Shown here: piece by piece, positions 16,101 through 22,607 of the stretch | Position numbering within the stretch: the stretch's first letter is position 1 | Layout: every line of letters begins with the position of its first letter | NCBI GenBank assembly: GCA_902805735.1 | Contig: CADCTW010000189.1 | Location: 1 to 38,584 of the forward strand | Reading direction: 5' to 3' | Length of the DNA stretch: 38,584 bases | Origin: an uncultured Gemmatimonadota bacterium | GTDB lineage: Bacteria > Gemmatimonadota > Gemmatimonadetes > Longimicrobiales > Longimicrobiaceae | Translations under genes and position numbers: made by a program | The notes under the pieces: model-generated | The model's database searches: none | What the model was told of the DNA's origin: nothing | The model's input: the letters and a program-made list of their open reading frames with translations, nothing else

Positions 16101-18077
16101 GATCAGGTCGTCGAAGCGGTCCGCCTTCATCGCCCGGATCTTTTCCGTGGCCAGCGCGGATTCGAACTGGAAGACGCCCGCCGTGCCGCCGCGCGCGAGC
16201 ATCTTGTACACCTCGGGATCGTCCAGCGGGATGGACTCCGGCTTCTCGAACACCTCGCCGGTGACGGGGTGGCGCAGGGCACCGTGACGCGCGCGGATCA
16301 TCACCACCGCGTCATAAATCACGGTGAGCGTCTTCAGCCCCAGGAAGTCCATCTTGAGCATGCCCGCCTTCTCCAGGCAGTTCATGTCGTACTGCGTGAC
16401 GATGATGGACTCGCCGTTGCCGCCGCCCGACCCCTTGCTGCTCTGCGTGCAGATGGGGACGTACTCGTCCAGCGGCCCGGGCGCGATCACCACCCCGGCC
16501 GCGTGCACGCTGGAGTGGCGCGCCAGCCCCTCCAGGGTCATGGAGTGGTCCAGCAGGCTTCTGTAGCGCTCCTCCTTCTCGTACAGCTCTTTGACGTCCG
16601 GGATGTCCTTGACCGCCTGCTCCACCGTCAGCGAGTACGCCGGCGAGTTGGGGATCAGCTTCGCCAGGCGGTCCGTCTCCGCGGGAAGGAAGCCCAGCGT
16701 GCGACCCACGTCCTTGACCACGGCGCGGCTCTTCATCGTCCCGAAGGTGATGATCTGCCCCACCGCGTCGCGACCGTACTTGTCACGCACGTACTCGATG
16801 ACCTCGCCGCGGCGCTCGAAGCAGAAGTCCACGTCGATGTCGGGCATCGACACGCGCTCGGGGTTCAGGAAGCGCTCGAAGAGCAGGTCGAACTTGATGG
16901 GGCAGATGTCGGTGATCCCGGTGCAGAACGCCACGATCGACCCTGCCGCCGATCCACGCCCCGGCCCCACGGGAATCCCGTGTTCGCGCGCCCAGCGGAT
17001 GAAGTCCGCCGTGATCAGGAAGTAGCCCGAGTAGTCCAGCTTCGGATTGCAGATGACACTCAGCTCGTACTCTACGCGCTCCACGATCTCGGGCGGCAGC
17101 AGCTCGCGCGGCTCGGTGCCGGGTGCCGCGTCCGCCGAGCCCGGAAGTCCGTAGTGCTCGACGGCACCATTCCACACCCAGGCGGTCAGCATCTCCGCCT
17201 CGCTGCTGAACCCTTCATCCGTTACCGGGAACGCGGGGACGAAGTAGCCCTTGGGATAGCTCCAGTTGCACTCGTCGGCGATCCTGAGCGTGTTCTCCAG
17301 GACGTCCGGCCGGTCCGGGAAGCGCTCGCGCATTTCCTCCGCGTTCTTGAAGTACAACTGGTCGTCGTACTTCATCCGGTTGGTGTCGTGGAAGTCCTTC
17401 CCCAGCCCGATGCAGAGGAGGACGTCGTGCGCCTGGTGGTCGTTGGAGCGCAGGAAGTGCGCGTCGTTGGTGGCCACCACGGGCGCGCCCATCTCCGCGG
17501 CCAGCTTGAAGATGCGCCGGTTGAGCTCGTCCTGCCCGCTGGAGTTGTGGGCCTGCACTTCGAGATAGTAGCGGTCGCGGAACACCTCCTGGTGCCACTC
17601 CACCGCCTCGCGCGCCTGGTCCCAGCGGTCCTCCATCAGGTGCTGCGCCACCTCCCCCGCCAGGCAGGCGGAGGAGACGATGAGCCCCTCGGAGTACTTC
17701 GCCAGCACCTCGCGGTCGATACGCGGCTTGCTGTAGAACCCTTCCGTGTACCCGATGGAGGTGAGCTTCGACAGGTTCTTGTACCCCTGCAGGTCCCGCG
17801 CGAGGAGCACCAGGTGGTAGTAGCCCTTCTCGCCCTTCACCTTGCCGCGCTCGTGCCGTGAGCCGGGGGCGACGTACGCCTCCATCCCCACGATGGGCTT
17901 GATCCCGGCCTTCTTCGCCTGCTCCTGGAAGAGCCACGCGCCGAACATGCACCCGTGGTCGGTCAGCGCCAGCGCGGGCTGCTCGAACTCCTTGGCGCGC
18001 TTGATGAGGTCCCCCAGGCGGTTGGCGCCGTCCAGGAGGGAGTACTCGGAATGGCAGTGGAGATGTACGAAGGACAT
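13128..18077 (-). CDS. dnaE: DNA polymerase III alpha subunit containing an intein
   Basis: The replicative polymerase catalytic subunit. The precursor is 1649 residues; removing the 427-residue intein (781-1207) leaves 1222, normal for DnaE1. The N-terminal PHP domain starts VHLHCHSEYSLLDG and keeps metal-binding His residues, including TDHG, that E. coli lacks. This suggests PHP proofreading as in Thermus and Mycobacterium. The catalytic aspartates are in PDIDVDF (Asp415 and Asp417). The palm, fingers, HhH and C-terminal OB-fold (VELACVVTEAARQVSKKDGSEWGRITVEDF) follow. The ATG at 18077 (MSFVHLHCHSEYS) is chosen by alignment to the family; there is no Shine-Dalgarno sequence. Repeats A6 and A7 flank the gene. 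Confidence 0.96.
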   Translation of the reverse strand: MSFVHLHCHSEYSLLDGANRLGDLIKRAKEFEQPALALTDHGCMFGAWLFQEQAKKAGIKPIVGMEAYVAPGSRHERGKVKGEKGYYHLVLLARDLQGYKNLSKLTSIGYTEGFYSKPRIDREVLAKYSEGLIVSSACLAGEVAQHLMEDRWDQAREAVEWHQEVFRDRYYLEVQAHNSSGQDELNRRIFKLAAEMGAPVVATNDAHFLRSNDHQAHDVLLCIGLGKDFHDTNRMKYDDQLYFKNAEEMRERFPDRPDVLENTLRIADECNWSYPKGYFVPAFPVTDEGFSSEAEMLTAWVWNGAVEHYGLPGSADAAPGTEPRELLPPEIVERVEYELSVICNPKLDYSGYFLITADFIRWAREHGIPVGPGRGSAAGSIVAFCTGITDICPIKFDLLFERFLNPERVSMPDIDVDFCFERRGEVIEYVRDKYGRDAVGQIITFGTMKSRAVVKDVGRTLGFLPAETDRLAKLIPNSPAYSLTVEQAVKDIPDVKELYEKEERYRSLLDHSMTLEGLARHSSVHAAGVVIAPGPLDEYVPICTQSSKGSGGGNGESIIVTQYDMNCLEKAGMLKMDFLGLKTLTVIYDAVVMIRARHGALRHPVTGEVFEKPESIPLDDPEVYKMLARGGTAGVFQFESALATEKIRAMKADRFDDLIAANALVRPGPLDMGMDLVYIRRKLKQEEVKYPFAELSEVLEPTYGVIVYQEQVMRIAQILGGLSLAEADVLRKAVGKKDAELIAKELGKFVDKAVEKGHDRQQIRDLADQIEAFGRYGFNKCLPGDTEILDAATGRLVRIEDLYHRRAPLGAVATCDVEALKLGHGTVADVMDNGVKPVFRLRTESGREIEATDNHPFLTFDGWRQLGELKPGVHLAVPRALPVEGSAEWPEHQVIALGHLLAEGDLCHPSSVYFHNQDPAELADYVAAAERFPNVRCTSGVNKGTTYVYAARVDPAMEPGIFAWARGLGMLGKKATQKEVPADAFTLRSDQIALLLSRMWAGDGHINTADRNLYYATSSKRLAGQVQHLLLRLGIVGRIRHVNFRNNGKVYPGWQVFVTGNENLRRFAETVGARFLSAARREAVEGLVMEAPVTGPSKDLAPVGVRALVRAAKERTGESWRQVEAGADVSSRDFYPTGTNPAKIGFTRQTIAQLAEHFQDPELRRYAASDVLWDRVESIEYVGEKQTYDLEVPVTHNFVANDIIVHNSHSAAYGLLAYQTAWLKCHYPAEFMAALMSSVVDKIDDVVAYIQQCREMGKYIPRVGREGIEVLPPHVNESNWKFTVVSEGVGHIRFGLGAIRGVGEGAVRSILAAREAEGPFKNMFDLLCRIDLRLCNKRVLEALICAGALDGFAAQGERAQLLAGLDSAFATAQMIQKERDSAQDNLFDVLMGGGEGGTATLVQAPVLPAVEKWTESERLTREKEILGFFISGHPLNRYREDVALFEARGVTTSSLKSMKDMKVELACVVTEAARQVSKKDGSEWGRITVEDFHGTATVLAFGESWAKYKHVLQQDAAVVIRGAVSNRERDDEDPPLFLDGAIPLDGVRESGEVGICIELGAGGPDAAAVAEARRLMAEHAGPGPVTVLWKSGDEEATRLRSRTLRVSPHDALLAELRAALGDDRVRLLRDAPPPTPVPQRDEPWKKRGN
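14457..15737 (-). other. DnaE intein with LAGLIDADG homing endonuclease (427 residues)
   Basis: A self-splicing protein element inside dnaE. The N-terminal junction is GFNK followed by CLPGDTEIL, with nucleophile Cys1 (codon 15737-15735). Block B is EATDNHPFL (the TxxH motif), block F is VTHNFVAND, block G is IIVHN, and the first C-extein residue is Ser (SHSAAYG). Two LAGLIDADG-like blocks, GHLLAEGDL and LLSRMWAGDGH, each keep an acidic residue, so the endonuclease may be active. All splicing residues are present, so autocatalytic excision is expected. The insertion point is the highly conserved GFNKSHSAAY motif, three residues downstream of the point where cyanobacterial split DnaE inteins interrupt it (before CFNKSHSAAY). 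Confidence 0.95.
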
Positions 18078-18113
18078 CTGTATCGGGCTGCGGGGGGCGT
18101 GTGCTCGGCCCCA

Positions 18114-18119
18114 AATATA
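18114..18119 (-). promoter_or_regulatory. Possible -10 box upstream of dnaE
   Basis: TATATT on the minus strand, in a small AT-rich patch between repeat A7 and dnaE, about 36 bases before the start codon. No good -35 box is visible; that position falls inside the repeat arm. Weak call. Confidence 0.3.
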
Positions 18120-18127
18120 TGGGAAGC

Positions 18128-18189
18128 TCACACAGAGACACAGAGGCACAGAGACGACTTCATCTCTGTGCCTCTGTGTCTCTGTGTGA
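18128..18189. repeat. Palindromic repeat family A, copy A7
   Basis: Perfect 27-bp arms (18128-18154 and 18163-18189) around the 8-base loop CGACTTCA. It lies 11 bases beyond the acyl-CoA dehydrogenase stop and just upstream of the dnaE promoter region. Confidence 0.9.
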
Positions 18190-18200
18190 CCCCGGTCTGT

Positions 18201-20159
18201 TTACGCGCCGCCCCCGATCTGCGTGGCCACGCGCGTGTCGGAAAGGTTGCGCTCCATGGGCGGCGTGGAGGCGGGCGCCGGCGAAGTGGAGCCGTCGCGC
18301 ACCGCCGGGATCGAGCCGTCCTCCAGCCAGGCGAAGCGGCCCTTGAGCACGTCCTGCGCGAGCTTGTAGGTGAAGTCGTCCGCGTTGTCGGTCACGCGGC
18401 CGAACAGCTCCTTGATGCGGATGCGCGAACGGCGGCAGAACAGGTCGGCCAGGAGCACGGCCTCGCGCCCGTTGGGCCCGTCGCGCAGGGAGTGGGCGCG
18501 CACGCAGGCGCTGGACATGGCGAAGAGCTCCGCGCCGATGTCCACGAAGCGGCCCAGCAGCGCCTGCTTCCGCTCCAGCTTGGCCTGGTAGCGCCCCATC
18601 GCGAAGAACATGCTGCGCGCCAGCTTGCGCGAGGTGCGCTCCACGTAGCGGATGTGCTTGGCCAGCCGCCCGAACTCCGAGTACGCGGTGGGAAGCTGCC
18701 CCCCGCCCACGAAGCGCTTCGGCAGCCACCCCGCGTACCAGACGCCCGCCTTCGCCATGGCGCCGATCTTCTGGCCCATGGTGATGTCCGGCTTGATCAG
18801 GTCGCCGGCCACGGCCAGGTGCGTGTCCACCGCCTCGCGGGCGATGAACAGGCGCATGATCTCGCTGGAGCCCTCGAAGATGCGGTTGATGCGGAAGTCC
18901 CTCATCATCCGCTCCACCGGGATGGGGAGCTCGCCGCGCGCCGCCAGCGAGTCCGCCGTCTCGTAGCCGCGCCCGCCGCGGATCTGCAGGCAGTCGTCCA
19001 CGATCTTCCACCCCATCTCCGTCGTCCACAGCTTGGCGATGGCGGCCTCCAGGCGGATGTCGTTCTTGGCCTCGTCCGCCAGCGCGGAAGCCAGCTCGGC
19101 CACCGACTCGATGGCGAAGGTGTTGGCGGCCATGTCGCCCAGCATCTGCGCCACGGCGTCGTGCTTGCCCACCGCCGCGCCCCACTGCACCCGCTCCGCC
19201 GCCCACTTGCGCGAGATCTCCACCGCCACCTTGGACCCGTACGCCGCGCTCATGGGGAGGGTGAGGCGGCCGGTGTTCAGCGTCATCAGCGCCAGCTTCA
19301 GCCCCTTCCCCTCGCCCCAGATCACGTTCTCACGCGGGACGCGCACGTTGTCGAAGCGGATCACGGCGTTCTGCAGCGCCTTGAGCCCCATGAAGTGGCA
19401 GCGGTGCGTGATCTCCACCCCCGGCGTGTCCACCTCCACCACGAACGCGGTGATCTGCGGGATCTCCTTGCCGTTCTTGATCCTGGACGGCGTCTTCGCC
19501 ATCACCACCAGGAGCTCGGCCAGGGTGCCGTTGGTGCACCAAAGCTTCTCGCCGTTGAGGATGTAGGCGGTGCCGTCTTCCGTGAGCGTGGCCGTGGTGG
19601 CGAGCGCCGCGGGGTCCGAGCCCACCCCCGGCTCCGTGAGCGCGAAGGCGGAGATGGCGCCCCTGGCCAGCCGCGGCAGGTACTTCTTCTTCTGCTCCGG
19701 GGTGCCGAACATCTTCATGGGCTGCGGCACGCCGATGGACTGGTGGGCCGAGAGGAGGGCGGTGATGTTGCCGTCCATGCTCGTCACCATCCCGATGGTG
19801 CGCCCGTAGCCGAGCTGCGAAAGCCCGATCCCGCCGTACTCTTCAGGGATCTTGAGCCCAAAGGCGCCCAGCTCCCGCAGCCCCTGCACCACCTCGGGCG
19901 GAAGCTCGCCCGTGCGGTCGATGGCGTCCGAGTCGACGTTCTCCTCCATGAACCGGCGCAGCTTGGCCATGTAGGCGTCGGTCTTCGCCCTGTCCTCCGG
20001 CGTCTGCTGCGGGTACGGGTGGATCAGGTCCAGGCGGAAGTTGCCGAGGAATAGCTCGCGGACGAAGCTGGGCGCGGTCCACTCGGTCTCGCGCGCGGCC
20101 TCGGCCACCTCTCGCGATTCCTGCTCGCTCGGTGCGTTCCGGCCGGTCTGGGCACTCAT
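18201..20159 (-). CDS. Acyl-CoA dehydrogenase, long two-domain type (VLCAD/ACAD9-like)
   Basis: A flavoenzyme for the first oxidation step of fatty acid beta-oxidation. At 652 residues it is much longer than the usual ~390. The first ~440 residues are the standard fold, with the FAD-binding signature FALTEPGVGSDP (172-183), then LNGEKLWCTNG, and the catalytic base Glu429 in RINRIFEGSSEI. The extra ~200-residue C-terminal domain (about 450-610) resembles that of VLCAD/ACAD9, which acts on long chains and associates with membranes; substrate length here is inferred. The ATG at 20159 is preferred over the adjacent GTG, because AGGAA lies 6 bases before it. The C-terminal ~45 residues are Ser/Pro/Ala-rich. 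No ETF gene is nearby. Confidence 0.92.
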   Translation of the reverse strand: MSAQTGRNAPSEQESREVAEAARETEWTAPSFVRELFLGNFRLDLIHPYPQQTPEDRAKTDAYMAKLRRFMEENVDSDAIDRTGELPPEVVQGLRELGAFGLKIPEEYGGIGLSQLGYGRTIGMVTSMDGNITALLSAHQSIGVPQPMKMFGTPEQKKKYLPRLARGAISAFALTEPGVGSDPAALATTATLTEDGTAYILNGEKLWCTNGTLAELLVVMAKTPSRIKNGKEIPQITAFVVEVDTPGVEITHRCHFMGLKALQNAVIRFDNVRVPRENVIWGEGKGLKLALMTLNTGRLTLPMSAAYGSKVAVEISRKWAAERVQWGAAVGKHDAVAQMLGDMAANTFAIESVAELASALADEAKNDIRLEAAIAKLWTTEMGWKIVDDCLQIRGGRGYETADSLAARGELPIPVERMMRDFRINRIFEGSSEIMRLFIAREAVDTHLAVAGDLIKPDITMGQKIGAMAKAGVWYAGWLPKRFVGGGQLPTAYSEFGRLAKHIRYVERTSRKLARSMFFAMGRYQAKLERKQALLGRFVDIGAELFAMSSACVRAHSLRDGPNGREAVLLADLFCRRSRIRIKELFGRVTDNADDFTYKLAQDVLKGRFAWLEDGSIPAVRDGSTSPAPASTPPMERNLSDTRVATQIGGGA

Positions 20160-20299
20160 CACGGGTTCCTGGTCGCGGGGTTGGCGGGTCGCGCCCCGGA
20201 CGCAGACCCGGGATGCGGCAAAATCAAAGCTACGGCTGAACCGTGCTCATGCAACACCTGGCCCGTGGCCGATCATTTCATGCCAGCTACCGCACGACT

Positions 20300-20329
20300 A
20301 TCTAAAAACCGTCCCTCAAAGAATGACAA
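20300..20329 (-). promoter_or_regulatory. Candidate promoter for the acyl-CoA dehydrogenase gene
   Basis: On the minus strand, TTGTCA (20329-20324), an 18-base spacer, TTAGAT (20305-20300), inside the only AT-rich patch of this gap. It lies about 140 bases from the start codon. The -10 match is modest. Confidence 0.4.
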
Positions 20330-20386
20330 AAAGAGAGCGATAGGCGACGGGAGACGGGTGGGGGGTGGGTGCCGTGTTCCGGTAGC

Positions 20387-20417
20387 GTGAAGGCGTCCGC
20401 AACGGACGCCACTTCAC
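20387..20417 (+). promoter_or_regulatory. Stem-loop just ahead of a small lipoprotein gene
   Basis: GTGAAG-GCGTCCG, loop CAA, CGGACGC, a 2-base bulge, CTTCAC: 13 base pairs. It ends 12 bases before the ribosome binding site of the lipoprotein gene at 20439. It could be a 5' untranslated hairpin. No T-tract follows, so termination is less likely. Confidence 0.4.
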
Positions 20418-20438
20418 ACCAATCTGCCGGAGCTTTCC

Positions 20439-20618
20439 ATGAAGTCACCCCGATTCGCGCTGGCCCTCGCCGCCTTCGGATTCATCGTGGCCGCGTGCGA
20501 GCGTGCCCCCACCTCCCCGTCGGTTCCCACCTCCGCCCGGCACGAAGACCAGCCGCCTCCCCCGCCGCCCGAGGACACCACCGGACGGGGCGGCGGCACC
20601 AAGGGAAGCGGAGGCTGA
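20439..20618 (+). CDS. Short (59-residue) lipoprotein
   Basis: The ATG at 20439 has GGAG 8 bases upstream. The peptide begins MKSPRFALALAAFGFIVAAC, a lipoprotein signal with lipobox VAAC and the lipidated Cys at residue 20. Only about 39 mature residues follow, rich in Pro, Thr and Gly (a run of six Pro near residue 41, ending GGGTKGSGG), which looks disordered. Several lipoproteins in this window (24185-25541) have the same plan: short signal, Cys, low-complexity tail. No function can be assigned. It is small enough to be skipped by gene finders, but the signal, lipobox and ribosome binding site together support it. Confidence 0.65.
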   Translation: MKSPRFALALAAFGFIVAACERAPTSPSVPTSARHEDQPPPPPPEDTTGRGGGTKGSGG

Positions 20619-21063
20619 TACAGAAGTCGTGAACGCAAAATGCTGAGGCCTGGGTGCCGAGCTTCTGCCCGGCGCCCAGGGGCCCTCACCCCCCGACCCC
20701 CTCTCCCGATAACAGGAGAGGCTGCGCCTCTCATTATCGAGAGAGGGGGCGATTTCCACGGGGCGGTGCGGCGTGGGCCCCTCCCCCCGTCCCCCTCCCC
20801 CGCAAACCGCGCGGGAGAGGGGGCGCATCTTCTGTCCCGGCACGACGTGGCGGGCTCCGTCGGGAGGCACAGTGCGGGGTGCGGTGCATTGCGCCCATCC
20901 TTTCCGCGGGCTCCTCCCCAGGATCGCTGCTCGCATTCCGCAGGGGCAGCCCCGCCGTTCCTCGTGCGCTGCCGGCCGCACCTGACCCGGTTCCGCCACG
21001 CGGACCTGCGCGCCGCCGCCGCCTCATGCAGGCACTAGGCACTAGGCACTTCCCCCACCGTCC
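20619..21063. other. Gene-free stretch rich in repeats
   Basis: Holds the 78-bp repeat C1 (20683-20760), another pyrimidine/purine hairpin at about 20779-20824 (CCCCCTCCCC against GGGAGAGGGGG), and three tandem copies of the heptamer AGGCACT at about 21030-21050. Open frames across it are GC-driven and show no protein-like composition. It lies downstream of the small lipoprotein and of the minus-strand TPR gene, so termination is a likely role. Confidence 0.55.
20683..20760. repeat. 78-bp repeat family C, copy C1
   Basis: Nearly identical (about 3 differences) to 30436-30513. It folds as a long stem: CCCCCTCTCC with GGAGAGGGGG-like, GATAA with TTATC, and GAGAGGC with GCCTCTC around loop TGC. 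Seen directly in the sequence; mobility or function is unknown. Confidence 0.8.
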
Positions 21064-22353
21064 TCACCCCGTGCCGGGCCGTCCCGCGAGGTACCGCGAA
21101 ATGTCGTGCGCCAGGCTCTGCACCTGCGCGTCGGGGGCAGTGGCCGAGTTGTCGAACTGGGAACGGCGGTTGACGGAGTCGAGAACCGATTCGGCCTCCA
21201 CCAGGACGTGCGCCTCGCCGCGGCGCTGGGCGATCTCGCGCGCGGTGGAGGCGGCCCGTTCGGCGCGCAGCCAGTCGCGCAGCGTGGTGGCGCCACGGGC
21301 GGCGTCCATCAGCGCCCAGGGGGCGTTCTGGCGGTTGTGCCAGTCGCCCGCGTAGCTCCAGATCTGGTCCCACGCCTGGTCGAAAATCGAGCGGTCGCCC
21401 ACGCCGCCCGCGGCGCGGGCGATGTTCCCCCAGCTCAGGAGCTGGTCGCAGGGGTGGGTGATGTGCGGGTGCGCGGCGCGCAGAGCGTCCAGCGCCGCCG
21501 CGAACTCGCCGCGCATCAGCCACAGGACACCCACGTCGCTGGCCAGCTCCGGGATGCGCGGGTGGCGGGGCCCGTACGCGCGGAACGCCATGCGTGCCAG
21601 CTCGTTGGCCTCCGCGAACTGCTCCGTCTTGACGGCGATCGCGAACAGGTCGTGGTACGCCATCGCCTGCAGCTCGCGGAAGCCGTGGCGGCGGGCGGCC
21701 CGCAGGCAGCGGATCAGGAAGCGGCGCGCGGCCGGGTAGTTGCCGCGCTGGATGTAGAGGTTGGCGAGCCCCAGGAAGGCCCGCGCGTACGAGTCCCAGT
21801 CTTTGGCCTGGCGCCCCAGCCCGATGACGCGCCGGAACCAGCTCTCCGCGCGGGGATACTCCGCGCGGCGGCGGGCCAGCAGCCCCACCTGGTAGCCCAG
21901 CGCCGCGTCGCGCGGCGAAGCCACGGCGCCCGCCTGCACGAAGGCCAGCGCCGTGCCCAGCAGCTCCCGCTCGTCCGCCCACTGGGCCACGGCGCGGCAG
22001 GCGGCCGTCAGCTCCCCCTCGGTCACCGTGTCCGGCGAGCGGATCACCTCGGCGGCGGCGCGCAGAGAGCTCTCCAGCCCCGCGTCCAGCGCCGCCGCCT
22101 CCAGCTGCTCCGTCCACCGCGCGTGCGCCCCCGGCACGAACAGGGTGGCGCGCCGCTCCGGGTCCGCGCTTCCCCACAGCGCGATGTCACGCGCAAGCTG
22201 CCACATCACCAGCGCCTGCGGGCCCTCGAGCTCCGCCAGGATCTCGCCGCCTTCCACCTGCTCGGCGCCGTGCATCAGCGCGGGCGGCACGTGCCAGCGC
22301 CAGCGGCGGCGCGGTTTGCGTGCGGGGCGGGGCATGGGAGATGGATCGCTCAT
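21064..22353 (-). CDS. TPR-repeat protein, unknown function
   Basis: A 429-residue protein. The N-terminus is basic (PRPARKPRRRWRW), followed by helical repeats with TPR spacing: SYARAFLGLANLYIQRGNYPAARRFL, ALGYQVGLLARRRAEYPRAESWF, MAYHDLFAIAVKTEQFAEANEL and SDVGVLWLMRGEFAAALDAL. TPR arrays are protein-binding scaffolds; no enzymatic motif, signal peptide or membrane segment is visible, so it is probably cytoplasmic. Similar stand-alone TPR proteins are often called regulators of unknown type. The start at 22353 (MSDPSPMPRP) is chosen over upstream ATGs because GGAG lies about 9 bases before it and the upstream residues are not protein-like. It is divergent from the SDR-DUF1990 gene. Confidence 0.75.
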   Translation of the reverse strand: MSDPSPMPRPARKPRRRWRWHVPPALMHGAEQVEGGEILAELEGPQALVMWQLARDIALWGSADPERRATLFVPGAHARWTEQLEAAALDAGLESSLRAAAEVIRSPDTVTEGELTAACRAVAQWADERELLGTALAFVQAGAVASPRDAALGYQVGLLARRRAEYPRAESWFRRVIGLGRQAKDWDSYARAFLGLANLYIQRGNYPAARRFLIRCLRAARRHGFRELQAMAYHDLFAIAVKTEQFAEANELARMAFRAYGPRHPRIPELASDVGVLWLMRGEFAAALDALRAAHPHITHPCDQLLSWGNIARAAGGVGDRSIFDQAWDQIWSYAGDWHNRQNAPWALMDAARGATTLRDWLRAERAASTAREIAQRRGEAHVLVEAESVLDSVNRRSQFDNSATAPDAQVQSLAHDISRYLAGRPGTG

Positions 22354-22506
22354 CGACTGGCACTCCGCTTGGCAGGAGGTGGGGATAACACGCTCGAAGG
22401 GATCAAATGGCGGTGCCGTGCCCGCGCGGTGGCCCCGCGGGAGCGCGCTTGCTCGCGTGGTGGTGCGGCGGATGCAGGCCGGCTCGCGTTCGTGCGGTAC
22501 TCGGTA

Positions 22507-22520
22507 TGCCCATAGTATGC
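22507..22520 (+). promoter_or_regulatory. Motif TGCCCATAGTATGC in a divergent promoter region
   Basis: Lies between the divergent TPR and SDR-DUF1990 genes. Thirteen of 14 bases recur on the minus strand at 25605-25618, ahead of the lipoprotein gene starting at 25541. It contains CATAGT, a passable -10 box, but no convincing -35 was seen. It may be a shared promoter element or binding site. Confidence 0.3.
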
Positions 22521-22607
22521 ACTCTCTTGCCCACAAGTGCCAGAGCGGACGCTCAATGGCACCTGAAATGCGACTTTCCTCGCCGGACCTTCAGCGCGGA
22601 GCGCGAG

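Noticed and set aside
14205..17861. Very long open frame on the plus strand, opposite dnaE
   Set aside because: High GC removes stop codons from antisense frames; the translation has no protein-like motifs, while dnaE on the other strand is unmistakable.
20900..21040. Small gene in the repeat-rich gap
   Set aside because: Short GC-driven frames without a ribosome binding site or recognisable composition.
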